NCBI GenBank assembly: GCA_963422655.1
Contig: OY730440.1
Span: 2,604,001 to 2,668,000, forward strand
DNA: 64,000 nt
DNA from: CATQHS01 sp963422655
Lineage (GTDB): Bacteria > Actinomycetota > Acidimicrobiia > Acidimicrobiales > Aldehydirespiratoraceae
Reading direction: 5' to 3'
The position numbers and the translations under genes were made by a program. This document shows, piece by piece, positions 53,034 through 61,336 of this stretch. The notes under the pieces were generated by a model. It searched no databases. It was not told the DNA's origin and worked only from the letters and a program-made list of their open reading frames with translations. The first letter of the stretch is position 1. Each line of letters opens with the position of its first letter.

Positions 53034-54284
53034 TCAGGACGGAGGCAGGTGGCTGGTGGCCCCCCGGCTCAGAACCCGCAGGAACACCCCCGAGCGCGGT
53101 TTCGGGGTGAAGAAGCTCGACTTGGGCGGCATCACAGCGCTCTCGTCGGCCACGTCCATCATCTCGCTCACCGACAGTGGGTGCACCACGAAACCCAACC
53201 GGTCCTCATGATCGCAGCGTCGTACCAGCTCCCCCAGACCAGCCGATTCCGGCAGGTAGTCGACGGTGCCGTCGTTGTCGAGCTCGTCGGTACCGAGGAT
53301 GGGGTCGATGACATGGCGCCGGAGCCGTTCGACGTCGAGGCGGGCCACAGCCTCGGTCGCAGTCGGGGCTGGCAAAGTCAATCGGTACCAGGATCGAGCC
53401 AGGTAGAGGCCGATTTCGCCCTTGGCCCGAGGCAGGGCTTCCTCGGCCGCCACGGCCGGCTCGACCGAGGCCACCCCGGCCAGTGCGGCTAGCACGGCCG
53501 TCGGCGACAGGTGGGTGTGGTTGGAAACGAGCCGGTGAAAGGCGATGACGTGGAGTCGGTCGTCGGGGAATACAACGGCCAGAGTGCGGGTGAGGAGCCG
53601 GTTGTCGGGCTCGGAGGCCAAGGCCCGCTCGGCCGCAGCCGAGCGATGGTGCCCATCGGTGACGTACAGCGTTACCCCGTCCACCAGCGCCACCAGCCGA
53701 TCGGTGTAGCCGGCCGGCACCGTCCAGATCTGGTGATGCACGGCCGACGAGCCGAACTCCAGGTTGGGCGGCTCTGCCGTGGTGATCTCGGCCATCGCGT
53801 CTTCGAGCCCGTCGGGCGCCCGCAGGGTCAGGGCAACTGGGGTCGACGTGGCCCCCACGCCTACCAGATGGCTCGCGATCAGCTCGGTCCGGTCGCGGCG
53901 GACACCCTCATGGACGCGGATACGGCCGTCGGCGAGACCCCTGACCGGGACCGTGCCGACGATGCCGGTCTGGCTGGAGTCCTCGCCCGTCATCCGGTAC
54001 AGGTACAGCACCGGTCTCTTCGCAGGGCTGAACGCGCCCGCGTCCAGCAGCCGAGTCAACGCCGTCGAGCTTTGCTCGACCAAGTCTGGGATGGAAAGAC
54101 CCTCGTTCTCGGTGATGTCGTCGCTGCTGCGGGTGACGTTCACGTAGCTGTAGGGGTTGGAGGCCATGATGGCCCGGCGTTCGTCCGGTGAAGTGTGGTC
54201 GTGGGCGCGGCTGATCACCAAGTCGGCCCATTCGGGCTTTACCAGCCAGCCGGCGAAGGGAGCGATGGTCGGTTCGACCGTCAC
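53034..54284 (-). CDS. DUF1015 family protein
   Basis: 416-residue protein of the DUF1015 family, of unproven function and often found next to serA. Features are the start APFAGWLVKPEWADLVIS, NPYSYVNVTRSSDDI, LYVTDGHHRSAAAERAL (a conserved DGHHR loop) and a C-terminal MPPKSSFFTPKPRSGVFLR, all diagnostic. GTG 54284 overlaps the serA stop (GTGA), so the two are co-translated. A ParB-like fold has been suggested for the family; I make no activity claim. Confidence 0.85.
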   Translation of the reverse strand: MTVEPTIAPFAGWLVKPEWADLVISRAHDHTSPDERRAIMASNPYSYVNVTRSSDDITENEGLSIPDLVEQSSTALTRLLDAGAFSPAKRPVLYLYRMTGEDSSQTGIVGTVPVRGLADGRIRVHEGVRRDRTELIASHLVGVGATSTPVALTLRAPDGLEDAMAEITTAEPPNLEFGSSAVHHQIWTVPAGYTDRLVALVDGVTLYVTDGHHRSAAAERALASEPDNRLLTRTLAVVFPDDRLHVIAFHRLVSNHTHLSPTAVLAALAGVASVEPAVAAEEALPRAKGEIGLYLARSWYRLTLPAPTATEAVARLDVERLRRHVIDPILGTDELDNDGTVDYLPESAGLGELVRRCDHEDRLGFVVHPLSVSEMMDVADESAVMPPKSSFFTPKPRSGVFLRVLSRGATSHLPPS

Positions 54285-55495
54285 CTCGGACTTAATACCT
54301 CGAACACTGAAAGGTTGATCACGTCGGGGATGGCTCGGATGGCGTCGAGGAGATCGTCGTCGATGACGCCGGCCATCTCGATGGTGGCCGCCGCTGCCAC
54401 CGAGCCGGCGAATATCCGGTTGCTCATATTGGCGATGTTCACGTGATGTCGGCGCAGCTCCTGGAGTACCGCGGCCAGCACCCCGACCCGGTCGTAGTGT
54501 CGGACGATCAGCGAAGCGGTGCGGCGAGGGGTCCGTTCGAGATTGACGCAATCGAGCAGTGTGCCGTCACGGTATGCCTCGATCAGCTCGACGGTTCCCT
54601 CGGCCACCGCCATCTGAGCCTGGTGAGTGGAGGCCCCGATGTGGTGAGTGCCGGTGACCTTGTGGTGGCGGACCAAGGCTGAGTCGAAGTGATCGGTCCC
54701 GGCCGGGGGTTCGTCGCAAAAGACATCGAGCCCGACCCGCAGGTCGGAGGAGTCGAGGGCGGCCACGAGGGCCGGCTCGTCGATGATCTCACCCCGGGCC
54801 GTGTTTATCAGCATCGCCCCCGGTTTCATGGCGGTCAAGAAGTCGGCATCGACCATGGCCACTGTGGAGGGATCGCCCGGAACGTGCAGCGACACGATGT
54901 CGCTGGCCGCCAGCAGGCTGGACCGATCCGGTACCGTCTCCACCCCGGCGGCGGCCATCTGGTTGCGGATCTCTCGGTGGCGGGGTTTGTCCTCGGTGAT
55001 TACCCGGAGTCCCAGCGCCAGAGCCCGTCGCGCCACCTCTATGCCGACGGCACCCATACCGATTACTCCCAGTGTCGATCCCAGTAAGCCCCGGGCGCGG
55101 CTGTAAGTCTTCTTGTCCCAACGGCCGGCATGCAGGTCGGCGGTGGCCGGCGCTATGTGACGGTCGATGGCCAGCATGAGTCCGATGGTCAGTTCCGCTA
55201 CTGCCACCGCGTTGCGGCCCGGGACGTTGCAGACGAACACGCCCCGCTCCGCGGCCCGTTCGCAGTCGATGGTGTTGGTTCCGGCCCCGGCTCGCACGAT
55301 CAAACCCAGGCTGGTTCCGGCCCCGATGGCGTCGGCGGTGACCTCGGTACTTCGGACCACCAAAACGTCGAACCCGGCTACGTGATCGGGGAGGTCTCGG
55401 GCGGTCAGGCCGGGACGGACCGCGCATTCGTCACCACCGGCCCGAAGCCTCTCGATGGCGGTGTCGTTCAGGCTGTCGGCGAAGAGGATCCTCAT
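54281..55495 (-). CDS. serA: D-3-phosphoglycerate dehydrogenase-like protein
   Basis: 404-residue D-2-hydroxyacid dehydrogenase with C-terminal ACT domain, the short SerA type that starts serine synthesis. Present are IVRAGAGTNTIDCERAAERG, LGVIGMGAVGIEVARRALAL (NAD loop), NTARGEIIDEPALVAAL with catalytic Arg, and DVFCDEPP with the Glu; HHIGAST contributes the His. The ACT domain starts at ~330. ATG 55495 is 8 bases after a TATGAT -10 box (55504-55509), suggesting a leaderless transcript. Divergent from folD. Confidence 0.88.
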   Translation of the reverse strand: MRILFADSLNDTAIERLRAGGDECAVRPGLTARDLPDHVAGFDVLVVRSTEVTADAIGAGTSLGLIVRAGAGTNTIDCERAAERGVFVCNVPGRNAVAVAELTIGLMLAIDRHIAPATADLHAGRWDKKTYSRARGLLGSTLGVIGMGAVGIEVARRALALGLRVITEDKPRHREIRNQMAAAGVETVPDRSSLLAASDIVSLHVPGDPSTVAMVDADFLTAMKPGAMLINTARGEIIDEPALVAALDSSDLRVGLDVFCDEPPAGTDHFDSALVRHHKVTGTHHIGASTHQAQMAVAEGTVELIEAYRDGTLLDCVNLERTPRRTASLIVRHYDRVGVLAAVLQELRRHHVNIANMSNRIFAGSVAAAATIEMAGVIDDDLLDAIRAIPDVINLSVFEVLSPR

Positions 55496-55572
55496 CGTCG
55501 CCCATCATAGGGTTCTGTATCTTGCGACTATTGCGTTCCGTATCCCGGGACCACGAGGCGAGAGGAGTTTCG

Positions 55573-56472
55573 ATGAGTAACGAGGCAGCGGCCGACGGGG
55601 AAGGGGTGGACCGCACCGAAGGGGGTGCGGTCGTAATGGACGGCAACCGGTTGCGGGACGAGATCGTGGCCCGGTTGGCCGGCACGATCGAGGCAGCCGG
55701 CCGGCCCCGGGTATGCCTGGCTACGGTGCTGGTGGGTGACGACCAGCCCAGCCGGATATATGTGCGCAACAAGCAACGTAAGGCGGCTCAGGCCGGCATC
55801 GCGTCACGCCATGTCGAGTTACCAGCCGATACCACCCAGGCCGATGTGGAAGTGGCTGTGGCCGAGTTGGTCAACGACCCCGGGGTCCACGGCATTTTAG
55901 TGCAGCTTCCGTTGCCCGACGGCCTCGACGCCGACGCCGTGCTCGAATTGTTACCACCGGAAAAGGACGTGGACGGGCTGACTCCTCGTTCCATGGGCCG
56001 GCTGGTCCGGGGCCAGGTCGGCCACGTGCCGTGCACGCCGCTGGGTGTGATGGCGCTGCTGGGGCGTTACGGCATCGAGACCTCCCGACGACGGGCGGTG
56101 GTGATCGGCCGTTCCACCCTGGTCGGGCTCCCGCAGGTGCTGCTGCTGGGCCGTAAGGGCGTGGACGCCACCGTGACGTTGGCCCACAGCCGCACCGCCG
56201 ACTTGGTGGAGGTCTGTCGGACCGCCGACATCATCGTGGCCGCAGCCGGAATGGCCGGCCTGATCACCGCCGAGCACGTGCGTCCGGGGGCGGCGGTGAT
56301 AGACGTGGGTATCTCCCGGACCGAGGCCGGCATCGTGGGCGACGTCGACTTCGACAGCGTGCAGGCGGTGGCCGGAGCCATAACCCCCATGCCCGGCGGC
56401 ACCGGGCCCATGACCATTGCCTGCCTGTTGGAGAACACTGTGGCCGCAGCCGACATGCTCGGGGTGTTCTGA
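55573..56472 (+). CDS. folD: Methylenetetrahydrofolate dehydrogenase/cyclohydrolase
   Basis: Interconverts methylene-, methenyl- and formyl-tetrahydrofolate. 299 residues: SRIYVRNKQRKAAQAGI with the catalytic Lys, GILVQLPLPDGLDADAV, PCTPLGVMALLGRYGIE, VVIGRSTLVGLPQVLLL (NADP loop), and PMPGGTGPMTIACLLENTV. The N-terminus has about 20 extra residues. ATG 55573 follows AGAGGAG. One-carbon supply next to serA (serine as one-carbon source) is a sensible pairing. Confidence 0.94.
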   Translation: MSNEAAADGEGVDRTEGGAVVMDGNRLRDEIVARLAGTIEAAGRPRVCLATVLVGDDQPSRIYVRNKQRKAAQAGIASRHVELPADTTQADVEVAVAELVNDPGVHGILVQLPLPDGLDADAVLELLPPEKDVDGLTPRSMGRLVRGQVGHVPCTPLGVMALLGRYGIETSRRRAVVIGRSTLVGLPQVLLLGRKGVDATVTLAHSRTADLVEVCRTADIIVAAAGMAGLITAEHVRPGAAVIDVGISRTEAGIVGDVDFDSVQAVAGAITPMPGGTGPMTIACLLENTVAAADMLGVF

Positions 56473-56489
56473 CCGGCCGGGTTGTCGTC

Positions 56490-56523
56490 GGTTCTAGGTT
56501 GGTGTCGGTCCTAGGTTGGTGTC
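56490..56523. repeat. 17-bp tandem duplication at the 3' end of the CARF/HEPN gene
   Basis: Two adjacent copies of GGTYCTAGGTTGGTGTC (56490-56506 and 56507-56523), differing at one base. On the minus strand they cover the stop codon and last codons of the CARF/HEPN gene. Probably replication slippage. Confidence 0.8.
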
Positions 56524-57821
56524 GGCCATCCGGAGCCGAGTTCGGGAAACCGGAAGACTTCTTTCTCGGACAATTCGGCCAGTTCCAGGACGCCTTTCCA
56601 AAGCTTGTCGGACGTCTCCTCCTCGACGGGCGTGAAACCATGACCGGCGATCGAATTGTTCCGGGCGGTCAAGGGTGAGTTCTTGTCGGCCCAGCCCAGT
56701 TCGGAGAAGCACACCTCCAAAGGATCCCCCTGGTGGTGTAGAACCCTGTAGGCATCCTGGAGAGCCAGCTCGACCTTACCGTTTTTGGCCCGCAGCTCCA
56801 GATGATCACGCATGGGTTCGGGCAGGTCTTCCAACGCCACCTTGGCGGTGTCGATCTCATACTGCTCGTAAAGACGTAGCTGGGCCACCATCTCCGTGGC
56901 CCTGTACAACCGGGCCACCGCGTCCACATGCCGACCCTCTTTTCGTCTTCGCGCTGCGTTTGCGATCAGATCCTCGAGCAATAGCCGCGAGGGTTTCGTC
57001 TGATTCTGCTTCAGTTGGTTTAGCCGTGATCTTGCTTCATCTATGTGTCCTCGAAGTTCATGCTTGGTGACCCTGTCCGAAAAAGCAGAGGTGAGATCGT
57101 TCAAACGGCTATTACATTGGTTGAACCTGTCGAGGGCGGTTCCGTACTTGATCTTGTCCCACAGCTCGTAGCCTTCCATGAAACATGCGAGGGCATTCAG
57201 CTCACTTTTGCGGGAATCCTGATCCACGTTCTTCAAGGCATCTCTCAGCCGCCGGGCCCCTGCGCGATAGGCATGGAGATCAAATGCCGACACCGCTTCC
57301 TCGACCACTTGATAGCCGAGGGCATTCCACGGGTTCTCGGAGTTCAGGATTTTTTCTTCTCCTGAAACTACGATACCGACTCCCTGCTTGTCGCGTTTTT
57401 CGCCACCGACATAGGAGAATCGGACCGCCGGCCAGGGTCGCGCCACCAGGGCCAGGGCCGCGCTCATACACTTGGTGCCACTGGTCGGATCGACTATGCA
57501 GTCGTGATCGCCACGCCCGTACCACTCGATGGCCTTCCTCTCCAACTCGTCGTGCATCTCATCTACACATGCCAGAAGGTTCTGGGGATCAGATATATGG
57601 ACCGTTTCGTGTCGTCCCTCTTCGAGATCGAGACCACTTTCTTTCAGCAAACCGATTACCTCAGGAACCTTGCCGGCAGAATCAGGTGACACAACGAACA
57701 GGACCCGGTCGGGTTTCCAGTGTTTGATGGTAACCACTACCGGTTCAAGTGATCCTCCTACGGTAACGATCAACAAAGTGTGCTTGGGCAACAAAGTGTG
57801 CTTGGGATTGTCAGTGCTCAT
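56511..57821 (-). CDS. TIGR02710-type CRISPR-associated CARF/HEPN protein
   Basis: 436-residue accessory protein of type III CRISPR systems. The N-terminal CARF (nucleotide-sensing) domain has LLIVTVGGSLEPVVVTIKHW and the ligand loop DPTSGTKCMSAALALV. The C-terminal part (~residues 290-430) has EGRHVDAVARLYRATEMVAQ and the HEPN-like ARNNSIAGHGF, an R-x6-H ribonuclease signature. It is expected to bind cyclic oligoadenylate made by Cas10 and cut RNA. It is last in the cmr operon, 47 bp after cmr6. The N-terminus contains a duplicated PKHTLL from an 18-bp tandem repeat. Confidence 0.78.
   Translation of the reverse strand: MSTDNPKHTLLPKHTLLIVTVGGSLEPVVVTIKHWKPDRVLFVVSPDSAGKVPEVIGLLKESGLDLEEGRHETVHISDPQNLLACVDEMHDELERKAIEWYGRGDHDCIVDPTSGTKCMSAALALVARPWPAVRFSYVGGEKRDKQGVGIVVSGEEKILNSENPWNALGYQVVEEAVSAFDLHAYRAGARRLRDALKNVDQDSRKSELNALACFMEGYELWDKIKYGTALDRFNQCNSRLNDLTSAFSDRVTKHELRGHIDEARSRLNQLKQNQTKPSRLLLEDLIANAARRRKEGRHVDAVARLYRATEMVAQLRLYEQYEIDTAKVALEDLPEPMRDHLELRAKNGKVELALQDAYRVLHHQGDPLEVCFSELGWADKNSPLTARNNSIAGHGFTPVEEETSDKLWKGVLELAELSEKEVFRFPELGSGWPTPT
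57771..57806. repeat. 18-bp in-frame tandem duplication at the 5' end of the CARF/HEPN gene
   Basis: Two perfect adjacent copies of an 18-base unit (57771-57788, 57789-57806; unit begins CAACAAAG and ends TTGGG) encode PKHTLL twice just before the first CARF strand. Being a multiple of three it keeps the frame. Confidence 0.9.
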
Positions 57822-57868
57822 GTAGTTGGCGCTCCTTTAGCGGGCCTTACAGGGGCTGTCGATATCCG

Positions 57869-58930
57869 TCAATGACGACGGCGGGGCCCTCCGGGCCTTC
57901 GACCCGGCTTTCTTCGATCCGGAGACGGTTTTGGTTCGGGAAGCTCCCATTGGAACTGCAATGCCCGAGGGTTGGGGTCGCGTACATACAGGGTCCAGGT
58001 CTTGTCGACGGTGGCATCGGATGGAGCCGAACCGAAGACGGTGCCCTGCTGCTTGTCGTTGATTCGCCCGCACCAGCGGTTCTTTTGGTCTTTGTACAAG
58101 GTGGCCTCGACCGGCTGCTTCTTCTGGAGCTGTTCCAAGCCTCGAGAGGGCTTGTTACCGGCTTTTTCGAATCGGCCGTATCCGACCGCGGTCTTGGCTC
58201 CGGCCCCGATCCATTCCAGCGCGCTCTGAAGCCAATCACAGGCCATCTCGCAGTGGGTTCGTGCTCTGTCCGAGCGAGGAGCGACCGCGAAACGAAACGA
58301 GTTACCCTCGCCTACTACCAGAAAAAGTATCGGGACCGGGCTGATCCAGTCCCCGGGTAGCTTGCTCCCATGGTAGTAATCGCCGTAATGGGGGGTCAGC
58401 ACGTCGGCCTTCAGCGAAACCGGTTGCGTGGGCAAGGCGTCGAAGAACGTCACTTCACCGGCTCGACTCTGCGACCCCACAATGCGCTGCCGGTTCTCTT
58501 CCTCTGTTTCTTCCCAATGCTCGGCCCAGGCTCTGACCATACCCTTTACCGATGAACCGGGCAGGTAGGGAACGCCGAGGGTGTGATGCCACAAGAACCC
58601 GTTCTCCACTGGATGCTGGCGACCCAGGCCGGTGACGAAGGGACCGGCCGTTTCCAGGTCCAGGTATCGGCCCTTCAAGGATTCTGTTATCTTGCGTTGT
58701 CGCTCCGACCGGTGTTTCAGCTCACGGCTGGTCCCATGCTTATTGCCTCGACCGGCGACGGTGTCGATCCATTCCTTCTTGTCAACCTTGAGATCGCCTT
58801 GACGTTTCTTGCCGTCAAGCGGAGAAGGTATGTCCCATGCATGGCAGAATTTGTCGTACCACAAGCCGGCGTTGCCGCCTTCGGGCAGAGATGGGATCTC
58901 GACGCCTCGGTAGAGGGGGACCCTACCCAT
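57869..58930 (-). CDS. cmr6: Type III-B Cmr6 RAMP protein
   Basis: 353-residue RAMP subunit that caps the Cmr backbone near Cmr1. Shown by LDLETAGPFVTGLGRQHPVE, GVPYLPGSSVKGMVRAWAEH (the conserved glycine-rich PGSSxKG strand), ADVLTPHYGDYYHGS and GAGAKTAVGYGRFEKA (G-rich loop of the RRM). A basic, proline-rich C-terminal tail (KPSPDRRKPGRRPGGPRRRH) is longer than in most Cmr6 and may touch RNA. Its start overlaps the cmr5 stop by 8 bp. Confidence 0.92.
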   Translation of the reverse strand: MGRVPLYRGVEIPSLPEGGNAGLWYDKFCHAWDIPSPLDGKKRQGDLKVDKKEWIDTVAGRGNKHGTSRELKHRSERQRKITESLKGRYLDLETAGPFVTGLGRQHPVENGFLWHHTLGVPYLPGSSVKGMVRAWAEHWEETEEENRQRIVGSQSRAGEVTFFDALPTQPVSLKADVLTPHYGDYYHGSKLPGDWISPVPILFLVVGEGNSFRFAVAPRSDRARTHCEMACDWLQSALEWIGAGAKTAVGYGRFEKAGNKPSRGLEQLQKKQPVEATLYKDQKNRWCGRINDKQQGTVFGSAPSDATVDKTWTLYVRDPNPRALQFQWELPEPKPSPDRRKPGRRPGGPRRRH

Positions 58931-59330
58931 CTCCGGTCCTTCCGGGATCAGCCCTTAGATAGGCAGCAGCGAACTTCTTGAGCCAGCCCAGATAGTTCTG
59001 CGCTTCGGCCTGGGCTCGCAGGTAATGCTGCTGGTCGTTGCCGACGATGGCTTCTATCAGATCGGGTTCACCTCGGTAGGCAGCGTCCTGGTCTTCGCGG
59101 CACAACCAGTCCTGCACGTCTTGGTACAGGAGTCGATGAGGGTCGTTCTGGTCTTGCGAGGCGGCGGCCAGCACGGTAGCCATGGCCTGCCCGAGACCGT
59201 TCTGGAGGATCGACGCCGGTAATGCCTTGACATAGCTCAGATAGTCCGACTGTTTACGGTTCTGTTGCCGTTTCCGGATCCTGTCCAATGCATGAGCAGC
59301 CCGGCGCTGATCGAGGCTGGTGCTGGTCAT
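58923..59330 (-). CDS. cmr5: Type III-B Cmr5 small subunit
   Basis: 135-residue all-helical small subunit that stacks along the Cmr complex and contacts target RNA. The N-terminus DQRRAAHALDRIRKR and YLSYVKALPASILQNGLGQA are the family's first helices; the LGWLKKFAAAYLRAD C-terminal helix is also conserved. Its ATG overlaps the cmr4 stop by one base (TGATG). Confidence 0.9.
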   Translation of the reverse strand: MTSTSLDQRRAAHALDRIRKRQQNRKQSDYLSYVKALPASILQNGLGQAMATVLAAASQDQNDPHRLLYQDVQDWLCREDQDAAYRGEPDLIEAIVGNDQQHYLRAQAEAQNYLGWLKKFAAAYLRADPGRTGDG

Positions 59331-60190
59331 CAGACACTCTCCATCGCGATGGCAAACCAGCCCTGACCGACGGTTTCGTTGCCGCCGACCTGGAGATATG
59401 GCCGACTCTCGAAAATGTTCGCTGCAAAGCCGACTGCGCTCGGGTCGCCGACACTCGACTCTCGTTCCGACAGCACTGCGTACATCACGGTGTCGGGCGG
59501 CAGGGTCTCCTCATACCAGAGGTTCTGGCTGTTCTTGTTGTCGTCGAGCTTATTGCGGGCCTGCACCGCCAGGCCGTTGCGGGCGAACCAGACGAAGTCG
59601 TGATTGCTCAGCACCACCAGTTGCAAGCTGAGTCGTTCTCTTGCCGCCGAGTCCTCGATCAAGCCGACGAGTACCTCGACCCAACCTCTCAGGACATCGG
59701 CACCATCGTCTCCGGTCGGCATGGCAGCGAAGCTGCGTTCTTCCAGGTAGAGCCACTCGGCTTCCGAGGCATCGAGGGCACCGAGATAGCAGTTCTCGTC
59801 GACACGAGGTACCTCTGTGGGTCCGGTGCCGATACCGGCCCGACGCCGGTCCCGGGCCAGTCGTTCCAGCAGATGGGGGCAGGTGACCCAGCGATAGTAG
59901 CCGGTCAGGCTGCGCACCGGTAACAGCAGCAACCGGGCATCGGATACGAGAAGGACGCCGGCTCGGTCCTGTTGGCCGAACACCCGGTCCAGTTCGTTCG
60001 CGTCCGGTTCGTTCGTGCCCATCTCGGTTCGGGCCGCGTCGCGCAGGGCGCCCTTCAGGCTGGAGCCGGGGATGAACGGGTAGCTCGTCGCCGCCTCCCG
60101 GGCAACCGGCAGGTCGATGGTTCCTGCCGTCTGACCGGCGCCGGGATGGATGAAGGTTTCGGCCAGCAGGCCGAGCAATATCTGGCTCAT
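59330..60190 (-). CDS. cmr4: Type III-B Cmr4 backbone nuclease subunit
   Basis: 286-residue Cas7-family RAMP that forms the backbone and cleaves target RNA at 6-nt intervals. GLLAETFIHPGAGQTAGTID is the family start, with IDLPVAREAATSYPFIPGSS-LKGALRD following; the Asp in IDLPV-REAAT is in the place of the catalytic acid of PfCmr4 (D26). The C-terminus has YLQVGGNETVGQGW, the glycine-rich loop. ATG 60190; 18 bp after cmr3. Confidence 0.93.
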   Translation of the reverse strand: MSQILLGLLAETFIHPGAGQTAGTIDLPVAREAATSYPFIPGSSLKGALRDAARTEMGTNEPDANELDRVFGQQDRAGVLLVSDARLLLLPVRSLTGYYRWVTCPHLLERLARDRRRAGIGTGPTEVPRVDENCYLGALDASEAEWLYLEERSFAAMPTGDDGADVLRGWVEVLVGLIEDSAARERLSLQLVVLSNHDFVWFARNGLAVQARNKLDDNKNSQNLWYEETLPPDTVMYAVLSERESSVGDPSAVGFAANIFESRPYLQVGGNETVGQGWFAIAMESV

Positions 60191-60208
60191 CGTTGTCGCT
60201 CCACGAGT

Positions 60209-61336
60209 TCAGTCGAGTCCGTTCTTGCAATGTCCTATAGCGATCAATCCGAAGCCCCAGTCGGTGCGATCACCGATAGCGGTGCCGGGCCGCGCCCAGA
60301 TCTCGGCCGCGGCCCGAGGTTCGCTCTCCAAGAAGAGCACGCTGCCAGGAGCCAGATGCGGTCGCAGTGCCAGCGGTTTGTTGGTCCGCGAGTCCCATCC
60401 ACCGAACACGGTCGGGCGGGGCAGGCAGGCGCTCACGACCCGACCCGGCAACCCGGCGTAGTTCTGCTCTCCGGGGCGTGGCGCTCTACCCGTGTCGGCC
60501 GGGGTGAGCACCACGGCGCAATAGCGAAGCGGGTCGCCGGGGGCCAGCCCATCAGGGCTGGCGGGAAGGCGCAGATGCCCATCACTTGGAGACAGCCAGC
60601 ACGTGCGCGCTTCGCCTCCCACCGGCTGGGGCCGAGCCCCCAAGTCGTCGAGGCAATCACCTGGCAGTCCATGGACTTCCAGAGCCAGCCTCACTCCGGT
60701 CTTCAGACGGATGTGGATCGGTGAATACATGGCGCCCTGCGACGCGACCCGGGTGGTTTCGCAACGGGCGATACCGACACGAGGTTCCGGCGCCCACAAT
60801 TCGCGGCGGTGAAGTAGGTCTTCGGCCCGGGGCGGGCGGCCCCGAAGCACCGCTTCGAGCCCCTGCGAAGTGATCCACCAGCCTTTTTCGTGAAGGGCTG
60901 AAATGCCTTCGGGGCCATCGTCGACAGCCGGTAGCGGAACGTTCGATCCGAGGTCGCAGCTCATCTTCGTACCGGGAGACAGCAGGGTCAGCGATGCCGG
61001 ATTCGACTCGTCGTCGGGTGCAGATCCGCCGGTGAGACCCATGAGATGGGCGGGGGCGGGGAACAGGGTCTGTTCGCCTCGCATCAGCACCGGCCCCCGG
61101 AAGCTCGATGGCCCCAGGTCTGCTCCGTCTCCGAGTCGCTCACATATCTCGCGGGTCCAGTTGCCGCCACTCCAGCCCATGGTCCGAGCACAGCCAGCCC
61201 GAACCGCGCCGACCAGCGTGGTCGGCGCTGGAGGAAACATGCCGACCACACCGGATTGGCTCAGCTCGCCTTGGTTGTAGGGGCGGCCGTCCCGGAAGAA
61301 CAACGTGTCCAGCGGCTCGAAGTGAACAACGGTCAC
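60209..61336 (-). CDS. cmr3: Type III-B Cmr3 (Cas5-like) subunit
   Basis: 375-residue Cas5-family RAMP that holds the crRNA 5' tag with Cas10. Recognised by FEPLDTLFFRDGRPYNQG, MFPPAPTTLVGAVRAGCART, and the C-terminal TDWGFGLIAIG loop. GTG 61336 overlaps the cmr2 stop (GTGA), so Cas10 and Cmr3, which bind one another, are translated in a coupled way. Confidence 0.92.
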   Translation of the reverse strand: MTVVHFEPLDTLFFRDGRPYNQGELSQSGVVGMFPPAPTTLVGAVRAGCARTMGWSGGNWTREICERLGDGADLGPSSFRGPVLMRGEQTLFPAPAHLMGLTGGSAPDDESNPASLTLLSPGTKMSCDLGSNVPLPAVDDGPEGISALHEKGWWITSQGLEAVLRGRPPRAEDLLHRRELWAPEPRVGIARCETTRVASQGAMYSPIHIRLKTGVRLALEVHGLPGDCLDDLGARPQPVGGEARTCWLSPSDGHLRLPASPDGLAPGDPLRYCAVVLTPADTGRAPRPGEQNYAGLPGRVVSACLPRPTVFGGWDSRTNKPLALRPHLAPGSVLFLESEPRAAAEIWARPGTAIGDRTDWGFGLIAIGHCKNGLD

